A DNA stretch of 64,000 nt from Ensifer oleiphilus (lineage in GTDB: Bacteria; Pseudomonadota; Alphaproteobacteria; Rhizobiales; Rhizobiaceae): positions 62,001 through 126,000 of the forward strand of contig NZ_JABWDU010000009.1 in NCBI RefSeq assembly GCF_013371465.1, written 5' to 3'. This document shows, one piece after another, positions 17,668 through 25,947 of this stretch. The notes beneath the pieces are model-generated. The model worked only from the letters and a program-made list of their open reading frames with translations. It made no database searches and was not told the origin of the DNA. The translations under genes were made by a program, and so were the position numbers. Position 1 is the first letter of the stretch. Every line of letters begins with the position of its first letter.

Positions 17668-18579
17668 CTATTTCAGGAAGCCGTTCTTCTTCAGGAAGTC
17701 CTCGGCGACCGCCTTAGCCGGCTCGCCGCCCACCTGGACGCGGCCGTTCAGTTCCTGCAGCGTCACCAGGTCGAGTTTCTCGAAGACCGGCTTCAGCAGC
17801 GTCTCGATCTGAGGGTTCTCTTTCAGCACCGCCTCACGGATGATCGGAGCCGGCTGGTAGACCGGCTGAACCGACTTGTCGTCTTCCAGCACCACGAGGC
17901 CGGATGGGGCGATACCGCCATCGGTCCCGTAAACCATCGCGGCATTGGCACCATTCGTCTGGTTGGCCGCCGCAGCGATTGTCGCGGCTGTATCGCCACC
18001 TGAGAGGGTGATGAGCTGTTCCGGCTTCAGCGTGAAGGCATAGGTCGTCTGGAACGCGGGAAGCGCTGCCGCCGAGTTGACGAACTCGGACGACGCGGCA
18101 AGCACCACGCTGCCGCCGCCAGCAACATATTTGCCGAAATCGGAGAGCGTCTTCAGCTTGTTGGCGTCAGCCACGTCCTTGCGCAGACCGATCGCCCAGG
18201 TGTTGTTGGCGGGCGATGGCGTCAGCCAGACGATCTTGTTGGCGTCGTAGTCGAGCTTCTTGGCGTTCTCGTAAGCCTTCGCGGCATCCTTCCAGGCCGG
18301 GTCGTCCGCCTTCTCGAAGAAGAATGCGGCATTACCGGTATATTCCGGGTAGATGTCGATCTCACCGGCGGTAATCGCCTTACGTACCACCGGCGTTGCG
18401 CCGAGCTGCACACGGTCTACCGTCTTGATATTGTTGGCATTCAGTACAGCAAGAATGATGTTACCGAGCACGCCGCCTTCCGTGTCGATCTTGGAGGACA
18501 CGACAACGTCGGCGTTGGCGGCGGCGGCCGTGAGCGTGAAGGCAAAGGCTGTTCCGATAAGCAGTCTGGTCAGGCGCAT
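17668..18579 (-). CDS. osmF: Glycine betaine/osmoprotectant ABC substrate-binding protein OsmF/YehZ
   Basis: 303-aa periplasmic binding protein of the OpuAC/QAT family. The signal peptide is MRLTRLLIGTAFAFTLTAAAANA, cleaved near residue 23. The mature protein starts DVVVSSKIDTEGGVLGNIIL, and the block AGEIDIYPEYTGNAAFFF is typical of the family. The ATG at 18579 is preferred over upstream codons because it starts the signal peptide. First gene of yehZYXW. E. coli OsmF binds glycine betaine weakly and is stress-induced; the same role is inferred. Confidence 0.9.
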   Translation of the reverse strand: MRLTRLLIGTAFAFTLTAAAANADVVVSSKIDTEGGVLGNIILAVLNANNIKTVDRVQLGATPVVRKAITAGEIDIYPEYTGNAAFFFEKADDPAWKDAAKAYENAKKLDYDANKIVWLTPSPANNTWAIGLRKDVADANKLKTLSDFGKYVAGGGSVVLAASSEFVNSAAALPAFQTTYAFTLKPEQLITLSGGDTAATIAAAANQTNGANAAMVYGTDGGIAPSGLVVLEDDKSVQPVYQPAPIIREAVLKENPQIETLLKPVFEKLDLVTLQELNGRVQVGGEPAKAVAEDFLKKNGFLK

Positions 18580-18913
18580 GGAGTTCTCCCTCGAAATTCG
18601 GTTCCGCAGTTTGATCACGGAATATTCCCGTCGTCCGGGCAAGCCATTCCATATATGTCAGCCTTCGACGAAAAATAGAGCTGCTGTCAGAGAGCGCCAT
18701 GGGCGAAAAATCCCAAACTCCAGTATCAATATCGAAAGCATAGACTAAAGGCCGCGCCGGCAGGCGATTGGGCGTTGCAATCGGCAGCGTTGTCGGTCAC
18801 TCTGATTGCGGCCCGCCATAAAGTCCGCTTTCACTCTTGGTTGCGATGCCGCTCGATCCGAACCGCCTGGGGGCTGGCGGCGCGGGTTCGCCCGGCGAAC
18901 CTTCGGGGAATCA
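18580..18913. promoter_or_regulatory. Divergent intergenic region between osmF and DUF4126 gene
   Basis: 334 bp holding the promoters of osmF (minus) and the DUF4126 gene (plus). I see no strong consensus promoter, palindrome or small gene. The open frames across it are non-homologous. Confidence 0.4.
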
Positions 18914-19381
18914 ATGTCGATCTACTTTCTCGCGCTTCTTATCGGCGTGGTCGCCGGCCTTCGCGCCATGACCGCGCCTGCCGCCGTCAGCATTGCGGCT
19001 GCGGCCGGATGGCTGCCGGTTTCCGGGACCTGGGCAGCCTTCTTGGGCTTCCGTTTCACGCCCTATATCTTCGGGCTTCTCGCTTTGGTCGAATTCGTCA
19101 CCGATCAGCTACCGAGCACGCCAAGCCGAAAGGTGCCGCAGCAATTCGGCGCACGTATCGTCAGCGGCGGTTTCTGCGGTGCAGTCCTTGGCACGGTCGA
19201 CGGCTCGATGATCGGCGGCCTGGTTGCCGGCTTCATTGGCGCCGTAATCGGCACACTTGGTGGTTATGAGGCACGCAAGCGGCTGGTTGCAGCAACAGGC
19301 GGCAGGGACCTGCCGATCGCCCTGGTCGAAGACCTTGTCGCCGTGCTGCTCGCGCTCTGGGTGGTGTCCTCGGTCCTATGA
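18914..19381 (+). CDS. DUF4126-like small membrane protein
   Basis: 155-aa hydrophobic protein, MSIYFLALLIGVVAGLRAMTAPAAVSIAAAAGWLP, with about four to five membrane segments and glycine-rich helices (GTVDGSMIGGLVAGFIGAVIGTLGGYEARKRL). This matches the DUF4126 pattern of predicted inner-membrane proteins of unknown function. GGGGA precedes the ATG by 5-6 bases. It overlaps the following flavin reductase gene by four bases (ATGA), so the two are co-translated. Function unknown; a redox-linked membrane role is only a guess from the neighbour. Confidence 0.78.
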   Translation: MSIYFLALLIGVVAGLRAMTAPAAVSIAAAAGWLPVSGTWAAFLGFRFTPYIFGLLALVEFVTDQLPSTPSRKVPQQFGARIVSGGFCGAVLGTVDGSMIGGLVAGFIGAVIGTLGGYEARKRLVAATGGRDLPIALVEDLVAVLLALWVVSSVL

Positions 19382-20754
19382 CGAAACATTTCGATGCCAT
19401 CATCATCGGCGCTGGCCAGGCGGGACCATCACTTGCCGGCCGCCTGACGGCTGCCGGCAAGTCCGTTGCCCTTGTCGAGCGCAAGCTCTTCGGCGGCACC
19501 TGCGTCAACACCGGCTGCATGCCGACCAAGGCAATGGTCGCCAGCGCCTACGCCGTGCACATGGCGCGTCGTGGCGCCGATTTCGGCGTGACGACAGGGC
19601 CCGTTTCCGTTGATTTCAAGCGCGTCATGGCGCGCAAGGACAAGGTCAGGACAGACGCGCGCACGGGCGTCGAAAATTGGCTCAAGGGGATGGAAAGCTG
19701 CACCATCTTCGAAGGCCACGCCCAATTCGAGGACCCGCACACCATCCGGGTCGGTGAAGAAAGCCTCAGTGCCGACCAGATCTTCATCAACACCGGCGGC
19801 CGAGCGGCGACGCCAGATTTTCCGGGTGTCGACGACGTGCCTTTTCTCACCAATGTGTCGATGATGGATCTGGACGTGCTACCGACCCACCTGATCATTG
19901 TCGGCGGCAGCTATATAGGCCTCGAGTTTGCGCAGATGTTCCGCCGCTTCGGCTCCGAGGTGACGGTGATCGAGAAAGGCCCGAGGCTGATTGCGCGCGA
20001 AGACCCTGACATTTCCGATGCCGTGCTTGCAATTCTGGAGAAGGAGGGCATCCGGTTTCGTCTCAATGCCGAATGCATCCGCTTTTCGAGACAGGGCGAC
20101 AATGTCACCGCCGGTGTCGACTGCACCTCCGGCGCACCCGAGATCACCGGCTCGCATCTTCTGCTTGCGACGGGACGGCGGCCCAACACCGACGATCTGG
20201 GCCTCGACAAGGCGGGCGTGAAGATGGACGCACGGGGTTATGTCGAGGTCGATGACACCTTGTGCACGAACGTGCCGCATATCTTCGCCATGGGCGATTG
20301 CAACGGTCGCGGCGCCTTTACCCACACCGCCTACAACGACTTCGAGATCGTTGCTGCCAACCTGCTCGACGGCGAGCCCCGAAGGGTCAGCGACCGCATC
20401 TCAACCTATGCGCTCTATATCGATCCGCCGCTCGGCCGGGCGGGCATGAGCGAGACCGAGGCGCGCAAGACCGGCCGCAAGATTACCGTCGGCAGGCGGC
20501 CGATGACCCGTGTCGGTCGTGCGGTCGAAAAAGGCGAGACCGAGGGGTTCATGAAGGTGGTTGTCGACGCCGACAGCAAGGAAATCCTTGGAGCGTCGAT
20601 CCTGGGGACCGGCGGCGACGAAGCGGTGCAGAGCATTCTCGACGTCATGTACGCGAAAAAGCCCTACACCACGATCACCCATGCGGTGCACATTCATCCG
20701 ACTGTTTCGGAACTGATCCCGACGGTCTTCGGCGATCTCAAACCGGTGGGCTGA
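19378..20754 (+). CDS. Pyridine nucleotide-disulfide oxidoreductase (class I, mercuric reductase-like)
   Basis: 458-aa FAD flavoprotein. The FAD-binding motif GAGQAG is at residues 11-16 and the redox disulfide CVNTGC at Cys42/Cys47. An NAD(P)-binding GGSYIG lies mid-chain, a second FAD motif is in HIFAMGDCNG, and the C-terminal dimer domain carries HPTVSE (His440, Glu445), the acid-base pair of the family. It should transfer electrons from NAD(P)H through the disulfide. No N-terminal HMA domain or C-terminal Cys pair of true mercuric reductase is seen, so the substrate is unknown. Coupled to the DUF4126 gene. Confidence 0.88.
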   Translation: MTKHFDAIIIGAGQAGPSLAGRLTAAGKSVALVERKLFGGTCVNTGCMPTKAMVASAYAVHMARRGADFGVTTGPVSVDFKRVMARKDKVRTDARTGVENWLKGMESCTIFEGHAQFEDPHTIRVGEESLSADQIFINTGGRAATPDFPGVDDVPFLTNVSMMDLDVLPTHLIIVGGSYIGLEFAQMFRRFGSEVTVIEKGPRLIAREDPDISDAVLAILEKEGIRFRLNAECIRFSRQGDNVTAGVDCTSGAPEITGSHLLLATGRRPNTDDLGLDKAGVKMDARGYVEVDDTLCTNVPHIFAMGDCNGRGAFTHTAYNDFEIVAANLLDGEPRRVSDRISTYALYIDPPLGRAGMSETEARKTGRKITVGRRPMTRVGRAVEKGETEGFMKVVVDADSKEILGASILGTGGDEAVQSILDVMYAKKPYTTITHAVHIHPTVSELIPTVFGDLKPVG

Positions 20755-20774
20755 CGGCCGGGAAACCGGCCGTC
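20753..20774. terminator. Bidirectional hairpin between convergent genes
   Basis: Perfect 9-bp GC stem (GACGGCCGG/CCGGCCGTC) with a GAAA tetraloop. It overlaps the stop of the oxidoreductase and lies 8 bp past the stop of the convergent M20 gene. No T run on either side, so intrinsic termination would be weak, but placement favours a shared terminator. Confidence 0.55.
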
Positions 20775-20782
20775 ACGCACGC

Positions 20783-21934
20783 TCATACCAGCGCCGAACG
20801 CGCCAGGTGGTAAAAATACATCGCCCCGCGCTCGAGGATATCGTCGTTGAAGTCGTAGCGGGTCGTGTGCAATCCGCTCGAATCTCCGTTGCCGATCAGA
20901 ACGTAGGCGCCAGGGACTTCCTCCAGCAGGAAGGAAAAGTCCTCGCTGCCCATCAGCGGTTCTGCCAGCTCGACGAACGCCTCCTCGCCGAATTTGTCGC
21001 TGATCACCGCCCGTGCGTGCTCGACCGCCTCCGCATTGTTGATGGTCGCGGGGTAACCCACCTGCCAGCCGAACGTGACGTCGGCGTTGAAGCTCTGCGC
21101 CTGGAAGCGGGCGATCTGCTCGACGCGTTCCTGCAGTTGCTTGCGCACGACCGGGTCGGTCGCCCGCATGCTGATCTCAAGCAATGCCGTGTCGGGAATG
21201 ATGTTGGAGGCCGAGCCTGACTGGAATGAACCGACGGTGACGACCGAGGGCTGATGTGGAGAGACGTTGCGCGACACCAGAGTCTGCAGCGCCATGACGA
21301 GGCTCGAGCCGACGACGACAGGATCGACCGTCAGTTCCGGCTGCGCCCCATGACCGCCCTTGCCCTTGATCGTCAAGGTCAGCACGTCGATGGAAGCGGC
21401 CATCGCGCCGGCACGGGTCGAGAAGGTGCCGGCAGGCAGGCCCGGCCAGTTGTGAAGCGCAAAGACGCGCTCGCAGGGAAACCGATCGAACAGGCCGTCG
21501 TCGATCATCAGCTTGCCGCCGCCAAAATTTTCCTCGGCCGGCTGGAAGATCAGATGCACCGTTCCGTTGAAGCTTTCGTCCTGCGACAGCGCCCAGGCAG
21601 CACCCAGCAGCATGCTCGTATGACCGTCATGGCCGCAGGCATGCATCGCGCCCGGATGCTGGCTCTGATAGGCAAGCCCGGTCTCTTCCTGCATCGGCAG
21701 GGCGTCCATGTCGGCGCGAAAGCCGATCGAGCGGTTGCTGTTGCCGCGCTTGAGCGTCGCCACGATGCCGGTGGTCGCCAAGCCGCGCGTGACCTCGAAG
21801 CCCCAGGATTGCAGCAGCCCGGCGACGAATTCGGAGGTCTTGACCTCGGAGAGGCCGATTTCCGGCATCTCGTGCAGCTTGTGGCGGATATTGACGAGTT
21901 CGGGCAGGAATTCCGACAGGGTCGCGTCGCGCAT
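20783..21934 (-). CDS. M20 family amidohydrolase (hippurate hydrolase-like)
   Basis: 383-aa metal-dependent N-acyl-amino-acid amidohydrolase. The metal motif is at residues 97-105 (MHACGHDGH) after FRADMDALP (about 72-80); QPAEENFGGG supplies the catalytic Glu. The dimerisation domain (GKGGHGAQPELTVDPV) and a final GSEDFSF follow. The start at 21934 has AGGAGAG just upstream. It ends the arginine/ornithine-type ABC operon, 10 bp after the ATPase gene. It probably releases the amino acid from an imported N-acyl or similar conjugate. Confidence 0.9.
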   Translation of the reverse strand: MRDATLSEFLPELVNIRHKLHEMPEIGLSEVKTSEFVAGLLQSWGFEVTRGLATTGIVATLKRGNSNRSIGFRADMDALPMQEETGLAYQSQHPGAMHACGHDGHTSMLLGAAWALSQDESFNGTVHLIFQPAEENFGGGKLMIDDGLFDRFPCERVFALHNWPGLPAGTFSTRAGAMAASIDVLTLTIKGKGGHGAQPELTVDPVVVGSSLVMALQTLVSRNVSPHQPSVVTVGSFQSGSASNIIPDTALLEISMRATDPVVRKQLQERVEQIARFQAQSFNADVTFGWQVGYPATINNAEAVEHARAVISDKFGEEAFVELAEPLMGSEDFSFLLEEVPGAYVLIGNGDSSGLHTTRYDFNDDILERGAMYFYHLARSALV

Positions 21935-21944
21935 AGTTCTCTCC

Positions 21945-22709
21945 TCAGGCCATCTGCAGGAACTGGCGCAGGCGCGCCGATTTCGGGTCACGCATGACCT
22001 GGGAAGGGGCGCCGCGTTCCTCGACGAGCCCCTTGTGAAGGAAGATGACTTCGCTGGAGATGTCGCGCGCCAGCGACATTTCGTGCGTCACCATCACCAT
22101 GGTGCGCCCTTCCTCGGCTAGCTTCTTGATGACCAGCAGCACCTCGTTGACCAGTTCCGGGTCGAGCGCCGAGGTCGGCTCGTCAAAGAGCATGACATCA
22201 GGTTTCATCGCCAGAGCGCGCGCGATTGCCGCGCGTTGCTGCTGGCCGCCCGAAAGCTGGTTGGGGTAATGGTCGCGCTTCGGCGTGATGCCGACCTTCT
22301 CCATCAGCACCTCGGCCTCGCCGACGGCGTCCTTGCGCGTCATGCCCAGCACATGCATCGGCCCTTCGATGATGTTTTCGAGGATGGTCTTGTGAGACCA
22401 GAGATTGAAGCTCTGGAACACCATGCCAAGGCGTGTGCGGATATGTTCGAGCTGGCGCTTGTCGGCTGCAACGAGCTTGCCGTCCTTGCCCTTTACCGTC
22501 CGGATCACTTCGCCCGAAACCGTGATTTTGCCCTCGTCCGGCGTCTCGAGATAGTTGATGCAGCGCAGCAGCGTGCTTTTCCCCGAGCCGCTGCTGCCGA
22601 TCAGCGAAATGACGTCGCCGGATTTCGCTTCGAACGAAACGCCCTTGAGCACCTCGACCGAGCCGAAGCTCTTGTGGATGTTCTTCACAGACAGTGCGGT
22701 TGCGACCAT
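21945..22709 (-). CDS. Polar amino acid ABC transporter ATP-binding protein (HisP-like)
   Basis: 254-aa ATPase of the polar amino acid uptake (PAAT) family. Walker A is GSSGSGKST, the signature LSGGQQQR and Walker [15 protein letters not shown]. The segment [28 protein letters not shown] is the HisP/OccP-type insertion seen in histidine/lysine/arginine/ornithine and octopine systems. Pairs with permeases at 22747-24161 and the binding protein at 24283. Confidence 0.92.
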   Translation of the reverse strand: MVATALSVKNIHKSFGSVEVLKGVSFEAKSGDVISLIGSSGSGKSTLLRCINYLETPDEGKITVSGEVIRTVKGKDGKLVAADKRQLEHIRTRLGMVFQSFNLWSHKTILENIIEGPMHVLGMTRKDAVGEAEVLMEKVGITPKRDHYPNQLSGGQQQRAAIARALAMKPDVMLFDEPTSALDPELVNEVLLVIKKLAEEGRTMVMVTHEMSLARDISSEVIFLHKGLVEERGAPSQVMRDPKSARLRQFLQMA

Positions 22710-22746
22710 CGTCGTTCCTCCTGTGGCGCGGTTGCGCGCCTTGTGC

Positions 22747-23448
22747 TTATGCCTTCGCCGTGCGGTAGCGGGTCAGCCGCTTCTCGACGACGTTCATGAC
22801 CCGCGTCAGAATGAAGACGACGGTGAAATAGATGATGCCGGCGGCGATCAACGGTTCGAAGATCAACAGCGACTGGCGCTGCAGCATGCGCGCCGTGCCC
22901 ATCACTTCGAGAATGGTGATGGTGGAGGCGAGCGAGGTCGTCTTCAACAGAATGATCAGATCGCCCGTCAGAACCGGCAGGCAGGACCGCAGCGCCTGCG
23001 GCAGCGTGATGCGCCGAAGGATCAGCGACGAGCGCATACCGATCGACTTTGCCGCCTCGATCTGTCCGCGCGGGATCGCCTTGATCGCGCCGCGGATGAC
23101 TTCGGCGTTGTAGGCGGCCTGGTTGAGGCTGAGCGCGAAGATCGCATACCACAGCCCGTCGCGAAGATAGGGCCACAGGAAGCTGTGGCGAACCCAGGTT
23201 CCCGGCAAGACTTGGCCGAGGCCATAATAGACGAGATAGATCTGCACCAGCAGCGGCGTGCCGCGAAACGCGAAGGTGAACACATAGGCGGGCATCGACA
23301 GGATACGGCGCGGCGAAAGCCGGGCGAGTGCCACAAGTGTGCCGATGACCAGACCGAAGATGCCGGCAACAGCCGTCAGAAGCAGCGTGAGCGGGGTCGC
23401 CTTGATGAGGGCCGGCAGGAAGCCGATGACGTTGGAGATCGTATCCAT
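22747..23448 (-). CDS. Polar amino acid ABC transporter permease (HisM-like)
   Basis: 233-aa inner-membrane permease starting MDTISNVIGFLPALIKATPLTLLLT. Coupling loop IPRGQIEAAKSIGMRSSLILRRITLPQALR, as in HisM/OccM. ATG at 23448 shares one base with the stop of the preceding permease (TGATG); a TTG three bases upstream is less likely. Confidence 0.92.
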   Translation of the reverse strand: MDTISNVIGFLPALIKATPLTLLLTAVAGIFGLVIGTLVALARLSPRRILSMPAYVFTFAFRGTPLLVQIYLVYYGLGQVLPGTWVRHSFLWPYLRDGLWYAIFALSLNQAAYNAEVIRGAIKAIPRGQIEAAKSIGMRSSLILRRITLPQALRSCLPVLTGDLIILLKTTSLASTITILEVMGTARMLQRQSLLIFEPLIAAGIIYFTVVFILTRVMNVVEKRLTRYRTAKA

Positions 23449-24161
23449 CAATGGTGCCCCCGGTTCAGGCGGCGCTCGATCTGGGCGATCACCAAGGCCG
23501 AGACGAGCGTGATCAACAGGAACAGGACCGCCGTCAGGCCGTAGAAGAAGATGTATTGCTTGGTGCCTGCGGCAGCGCGGTAGCCTGTGTAAAGCAACTC
23601 GCTGAACGAGCCGAGCACGCTGATGATGGCGCTCTCCTTGGTGATCGAAAGCCAGAGATTGCCCATGCCGGGAACGGCGTGCCGCATCATCTGCGGCAGC
23701 ACGATACGGGTGAAGACCTTGCGCGGCCGCATGCCGATCGACACCGCGGCCTCGATCTGCCCCGGAGGGACAGCAAGAAAGGCCGAGCGCAGCACCTCCG
23801 TCATGAAGGCGCCGGAGACGAAGGCAAGCGCGATGATGGCCGCCCAGAAGGAGCTGAACTGGAAGGTCTCGGCAACGAGGCCGAAATGCTTCAACAGTCG
23901 CTCAACGCCGCTTGCCACCGAGAAATAGAGAAGCAGGATGACCAGGAGTTCGGGCAGCGAACGCACGACGGTCGTATAGATATCGGCGAGGAGACGGGGA
24001 AGACGGTGCTTCGACAGCTTTCCGGCAGCGCCCAGCAAGCCGAAAAGGACCGCGACCGCATAGGCGACCACGGAGACCTGCAGCGTCATCACAAGGCCCC
24101 AGGCGAAATCGTCGCCCCAGCCCTCGCCGCCCCAGGCAAGCAATTGCCAGTAATAGTCCAT
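23448..24161 (-). CDS. Polar amino acid ABC transporter permease (HisQ-like)
   Basis: 237-aa inner-membrane permease, MDYYWQLLAWGGEGWGDDFAWGLVMTLQVS at the N-terminus. Coupling loop VPPGQIEAAVSIGMRPRKVFTRIVLPQMMR. Partner of the HisM-like permease immediately downstream. Separated from the binding-protein gene by a 121-bp gap with a hairpin. Confidence 0.92.
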   Translation of the reverse strand: MDYYWQLLAWGGEGWGDDFAWGLVMTLQVSVVAYAVAVLFGLLGAAGKLSKHRLPRLLADIYTTVVRSLPELLVILLLYFSVASGVERLLKHFGLVAETFQFSSFWAAIIALAFVSGAFMTEVLRSAFLAVPPGQIEAAVSIGMRPRKVFTRIVLPQMMRHAVPGMGNLWLSITKESAIISVLGSFSELLYTGYRAAAGTKQYIFFYGLTAVLFLLITLVSALVIAQIERRLNRGHH

Positions 24162-24238
24162 CCGTCGCTACCTGTTCCCGATTGGTGTCGTCAGCCAAAG
24201 GGCTGCGATGATGCCCGGACGCTGCGGTCCGTTCGGCA

Positions 24239-24274
24239 ATCGAGGGCGAAGGGGCTCGGCCCGACGCCCTCGAT
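24239..24274 (-). other. Hairpin after the amino-acid binding-protein gene
   Basis: Perfect 10-bp stem (ATCGAGGGCG/CGCCCTCGAT) with a 16-base loop that can itself pair (GGGCTCGGCCC). It starts 9 bp after the binding-protein stop and before the permeases. No T tract follows, so mRNA stabilisation or partial attenuation is more likely than full termination. Confidence 0.55.
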
Positions 24275-24282
24275 AATCTCAG

Positions 24283-25083
24283 TTACTTCTTGCCGAAGAT
24301 CCACTTGTCGACGAGCGTCTTGACCTGACCGTCCTTTTCGAGAGCAGCAAGACCGGCATTGACCTTTTCAAGCGTCGCGGCATCGCCCTTGCGCACGGCA
24401 TAGGCAACGCCTTCGCCGAGAACGGCGTTCTTCGGAACCTCTACCTTGACTTCATAGTCGGCGCCGTCAGGCGACTTCAGGAACGTCTGGATGTAGAGAT
24501 CCGGGATCAGAACGTAGTCGACGCGGCCGGCAACGAGATCGGCGACGGAGTTGTCGGCGGTATCGTAGCTCTTGGCTTCTGCGCCCGGCAGGTACTTGGC
24601 AACGTAGGCCGACTGCACGCTCGACGTCTGCACGCCGATGATCTTGCCTTCGACGCTGGCCGGATCGATGATCTGGCCCGTGCCATCGGCAGCGTCGACC
24701 GTCTTGATCTCGCTGGTGTCGGACTTGGCGCCAACGAAGGACGTGCCTTCGGTGTAGTAAGGCGTAGAGAAATCGACGACCTTGCGGCGCTCATCGGTGA
24801 TCGAGAAGGCGCCGATGATGAAATCGACCTTGTTTTCCTTCAGCGACGGGATGAGGCCATCCCAAGCCATCTGGTTGATGTCGCACTTCACCGCCATCTT
24901 TTCGCAGAGCGCACGCGACAGGTCGGCCTCAAGGCCTTCCCATTCGCCGCCGGCGTTGACCTGCGTGAACGGCATGTAGGGCTCCGGCGTCATGCCCAGG
25001 CGCAGCGTGTCCTCAGCGAAAGCGCCACTTGCCGCCAGGGTAAGGGCGATCCCTGCAAACAGGGCAGACTTGAACGTTCTCAT
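24283..25083 (-). CDS. Polar amino acid ABC substrate-binding protein (lysine/arginine/ornithine type)
   Basis: 266-aa periplasmic SBP_bac_3 protein. Signal peptide MRTFKSALFAGIALTLAASGAFA. The mature chain has family blocks LRLGMTPEPYMPF, WDGLIPSLKENKVDFIIGAFSITDERRKVVDFSTPYY and a C-terminal VDKWIFGKK. The linked DDAH, CtlX and ornithine cyclodeaminase genes suggest arginine derivatives, citrulline or ornithine as ligands. Confidence 0.9.
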   Translation of the reverse strand: MRTFKSALFAGIALTLAASGAFAEDTLRLGMTPEPYMPFTQVNAGGEWEGLEADLSRALCEKMAVKCDINQMAWDGLIPSLKENKVDFIIGAFSITDERRKVVDFSTPYYTEGTSFVGAKSDTSEIKTVDAADGTGQIIDPASVEGKIIGVQTSSVQSAYVAKYLPGAEAKSYDTADNSVADLVAGRVDYVLIPDLYIQTFLKSPDGADYEVKVEVPKNAVLGEGVAYAVRKGDAATLEKVNAGLAALEKDGQVKTLVDKWIFGKK

Positions 25084-25112
25084 GATAATTCCTCCGCGAA
25101 AATATGTCTGGA

Positions 25113-25916
25113 TCAGAGCGTGTTGCTGAACCAGCGCAGCGACATGCAGGACAGGCCGGCGTCGATCTTGCCGATTTCAGTCGTCTTCATCGGCACGACC
25201 TTGTAGCCGAGCTTGTCGAGCATCTCGATCGTGCGCGGGAAGTCCGAGCCGACCATGACGACATCGTTGACGCGCAGCGCATTGGCCGCCGGCTCTTCGC
25301 CCTCAGGGATGATCACCTGCTTGAAACGATCGAACACGCCGGACTTTGCGAGACGGGCGGTCGACAACACGGTCTCTTCGTCAAGAAGCGAGCAATCGGT
25401 CTTGAAGTGCAGCACGCCTTCCGGGGTGGCGACGATCTCGCTCTTGCGGCCGAGCTTGTCGAGGCAGGCCTGTAGCGCTTCGGCGCCGACCTTGTCGGTG
25501 CGGGCCGAAAGGCCGATCATCACGCTTTCGCGGGTCGTCAGCACGTCGCCGCCGTCGGCAAGACCCGTACCCGGCAGGTCGAGAACGGTCTCGAACATGG
25601 CGCGAAGCGTCGGTTCGATCTCGATCGTTTCCTTGACGCGGGTCGCAGCACCCGGACGGAGCAGGATAGCACCTTCGGTGAAGACCAGCGCCGGATCTTC
25701 GACGAAGATCGAGTCCGGGAAGGCTTCGAGAGCCGGAAGAACGGTGACCTTGACGCCCGCATCCTTCATCGCAGCGATGTAGGTGTCGTGCTCGGCCTTC
25801 ACGCCTTCATAGGTCGGATTGCCACGATCATCGGCGCGCAGGCCGTTGACGACGGTCGTCGAGGGCGTGCGGACGATGATGTTGTTGAAATTGTAGACGG
25901 GGCGTGCTTGCGACAT
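25113..25916 (-). CDS. Dimethylarginine dimethylaminohydrolase (DDAH) family protein
   Basis: 267-aa guanidino-modifying enzyme. DDAH converts N-omega-methylated arginines to citrulline plus (di)methylamine; related enzymes deiminate arginine. Candidate catalytic residues are His170 (GVLHFKTD) and Cys257 (GLSCMSLRW), close to His162/Cys249 of the Pseudomonas enzyme (from memory). Substrate-binding FVEDP (71-75) and DGGDV (121-125) are present. ATG at 25916 begins MSQARPVYNFNNIIVRTPS; the in-frame upstream stretch lies in the ctlX gene end and is not used. The gene sits between ctlX (31 bp) and the binding protein (29 bp). Confidence 0.88.
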   Translation of the reverse strand: MSQARPVYNFNNIIVRTPSTTVVNGLRADDRGNPTYEGVKAEHDTYIAAMKDAGVKVTVLPALEAFPDSIFVEDPALVFTEGAILLRPGAATRVKETIEIEPTLRAMFETVLDLPGTGLADGGDVLTTRESVMIGLSARTDKVGAEALQACLDKLGRKSEIVATPEGVLHFKTDCSLLDEETVLSTARLAKSGVFDRFKQVIIPEGEEPAANALRVNDVVMVGSDFPRTIEMLDKLGYKVVPMKTTEIGKIDAGLSCMSLRWFSNTL

Positions 25917-25947
25917 TTGTAGTACCTTTGGCTTGGATGAGGTGCTT

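Noticed and set aside
19378-20754. Mercuric reductase (merA)
   Set aside because: The redox and dimer motifs fit the superfamily, but there is no HMA domain, no C-terminal cysteine pair and no other mer gene nearby.
20753-20774. Hairpin as a riboswitch or attachment site
   Set aside because: Its place between convergent stops and tetraloop stem are explained by transcription termination.
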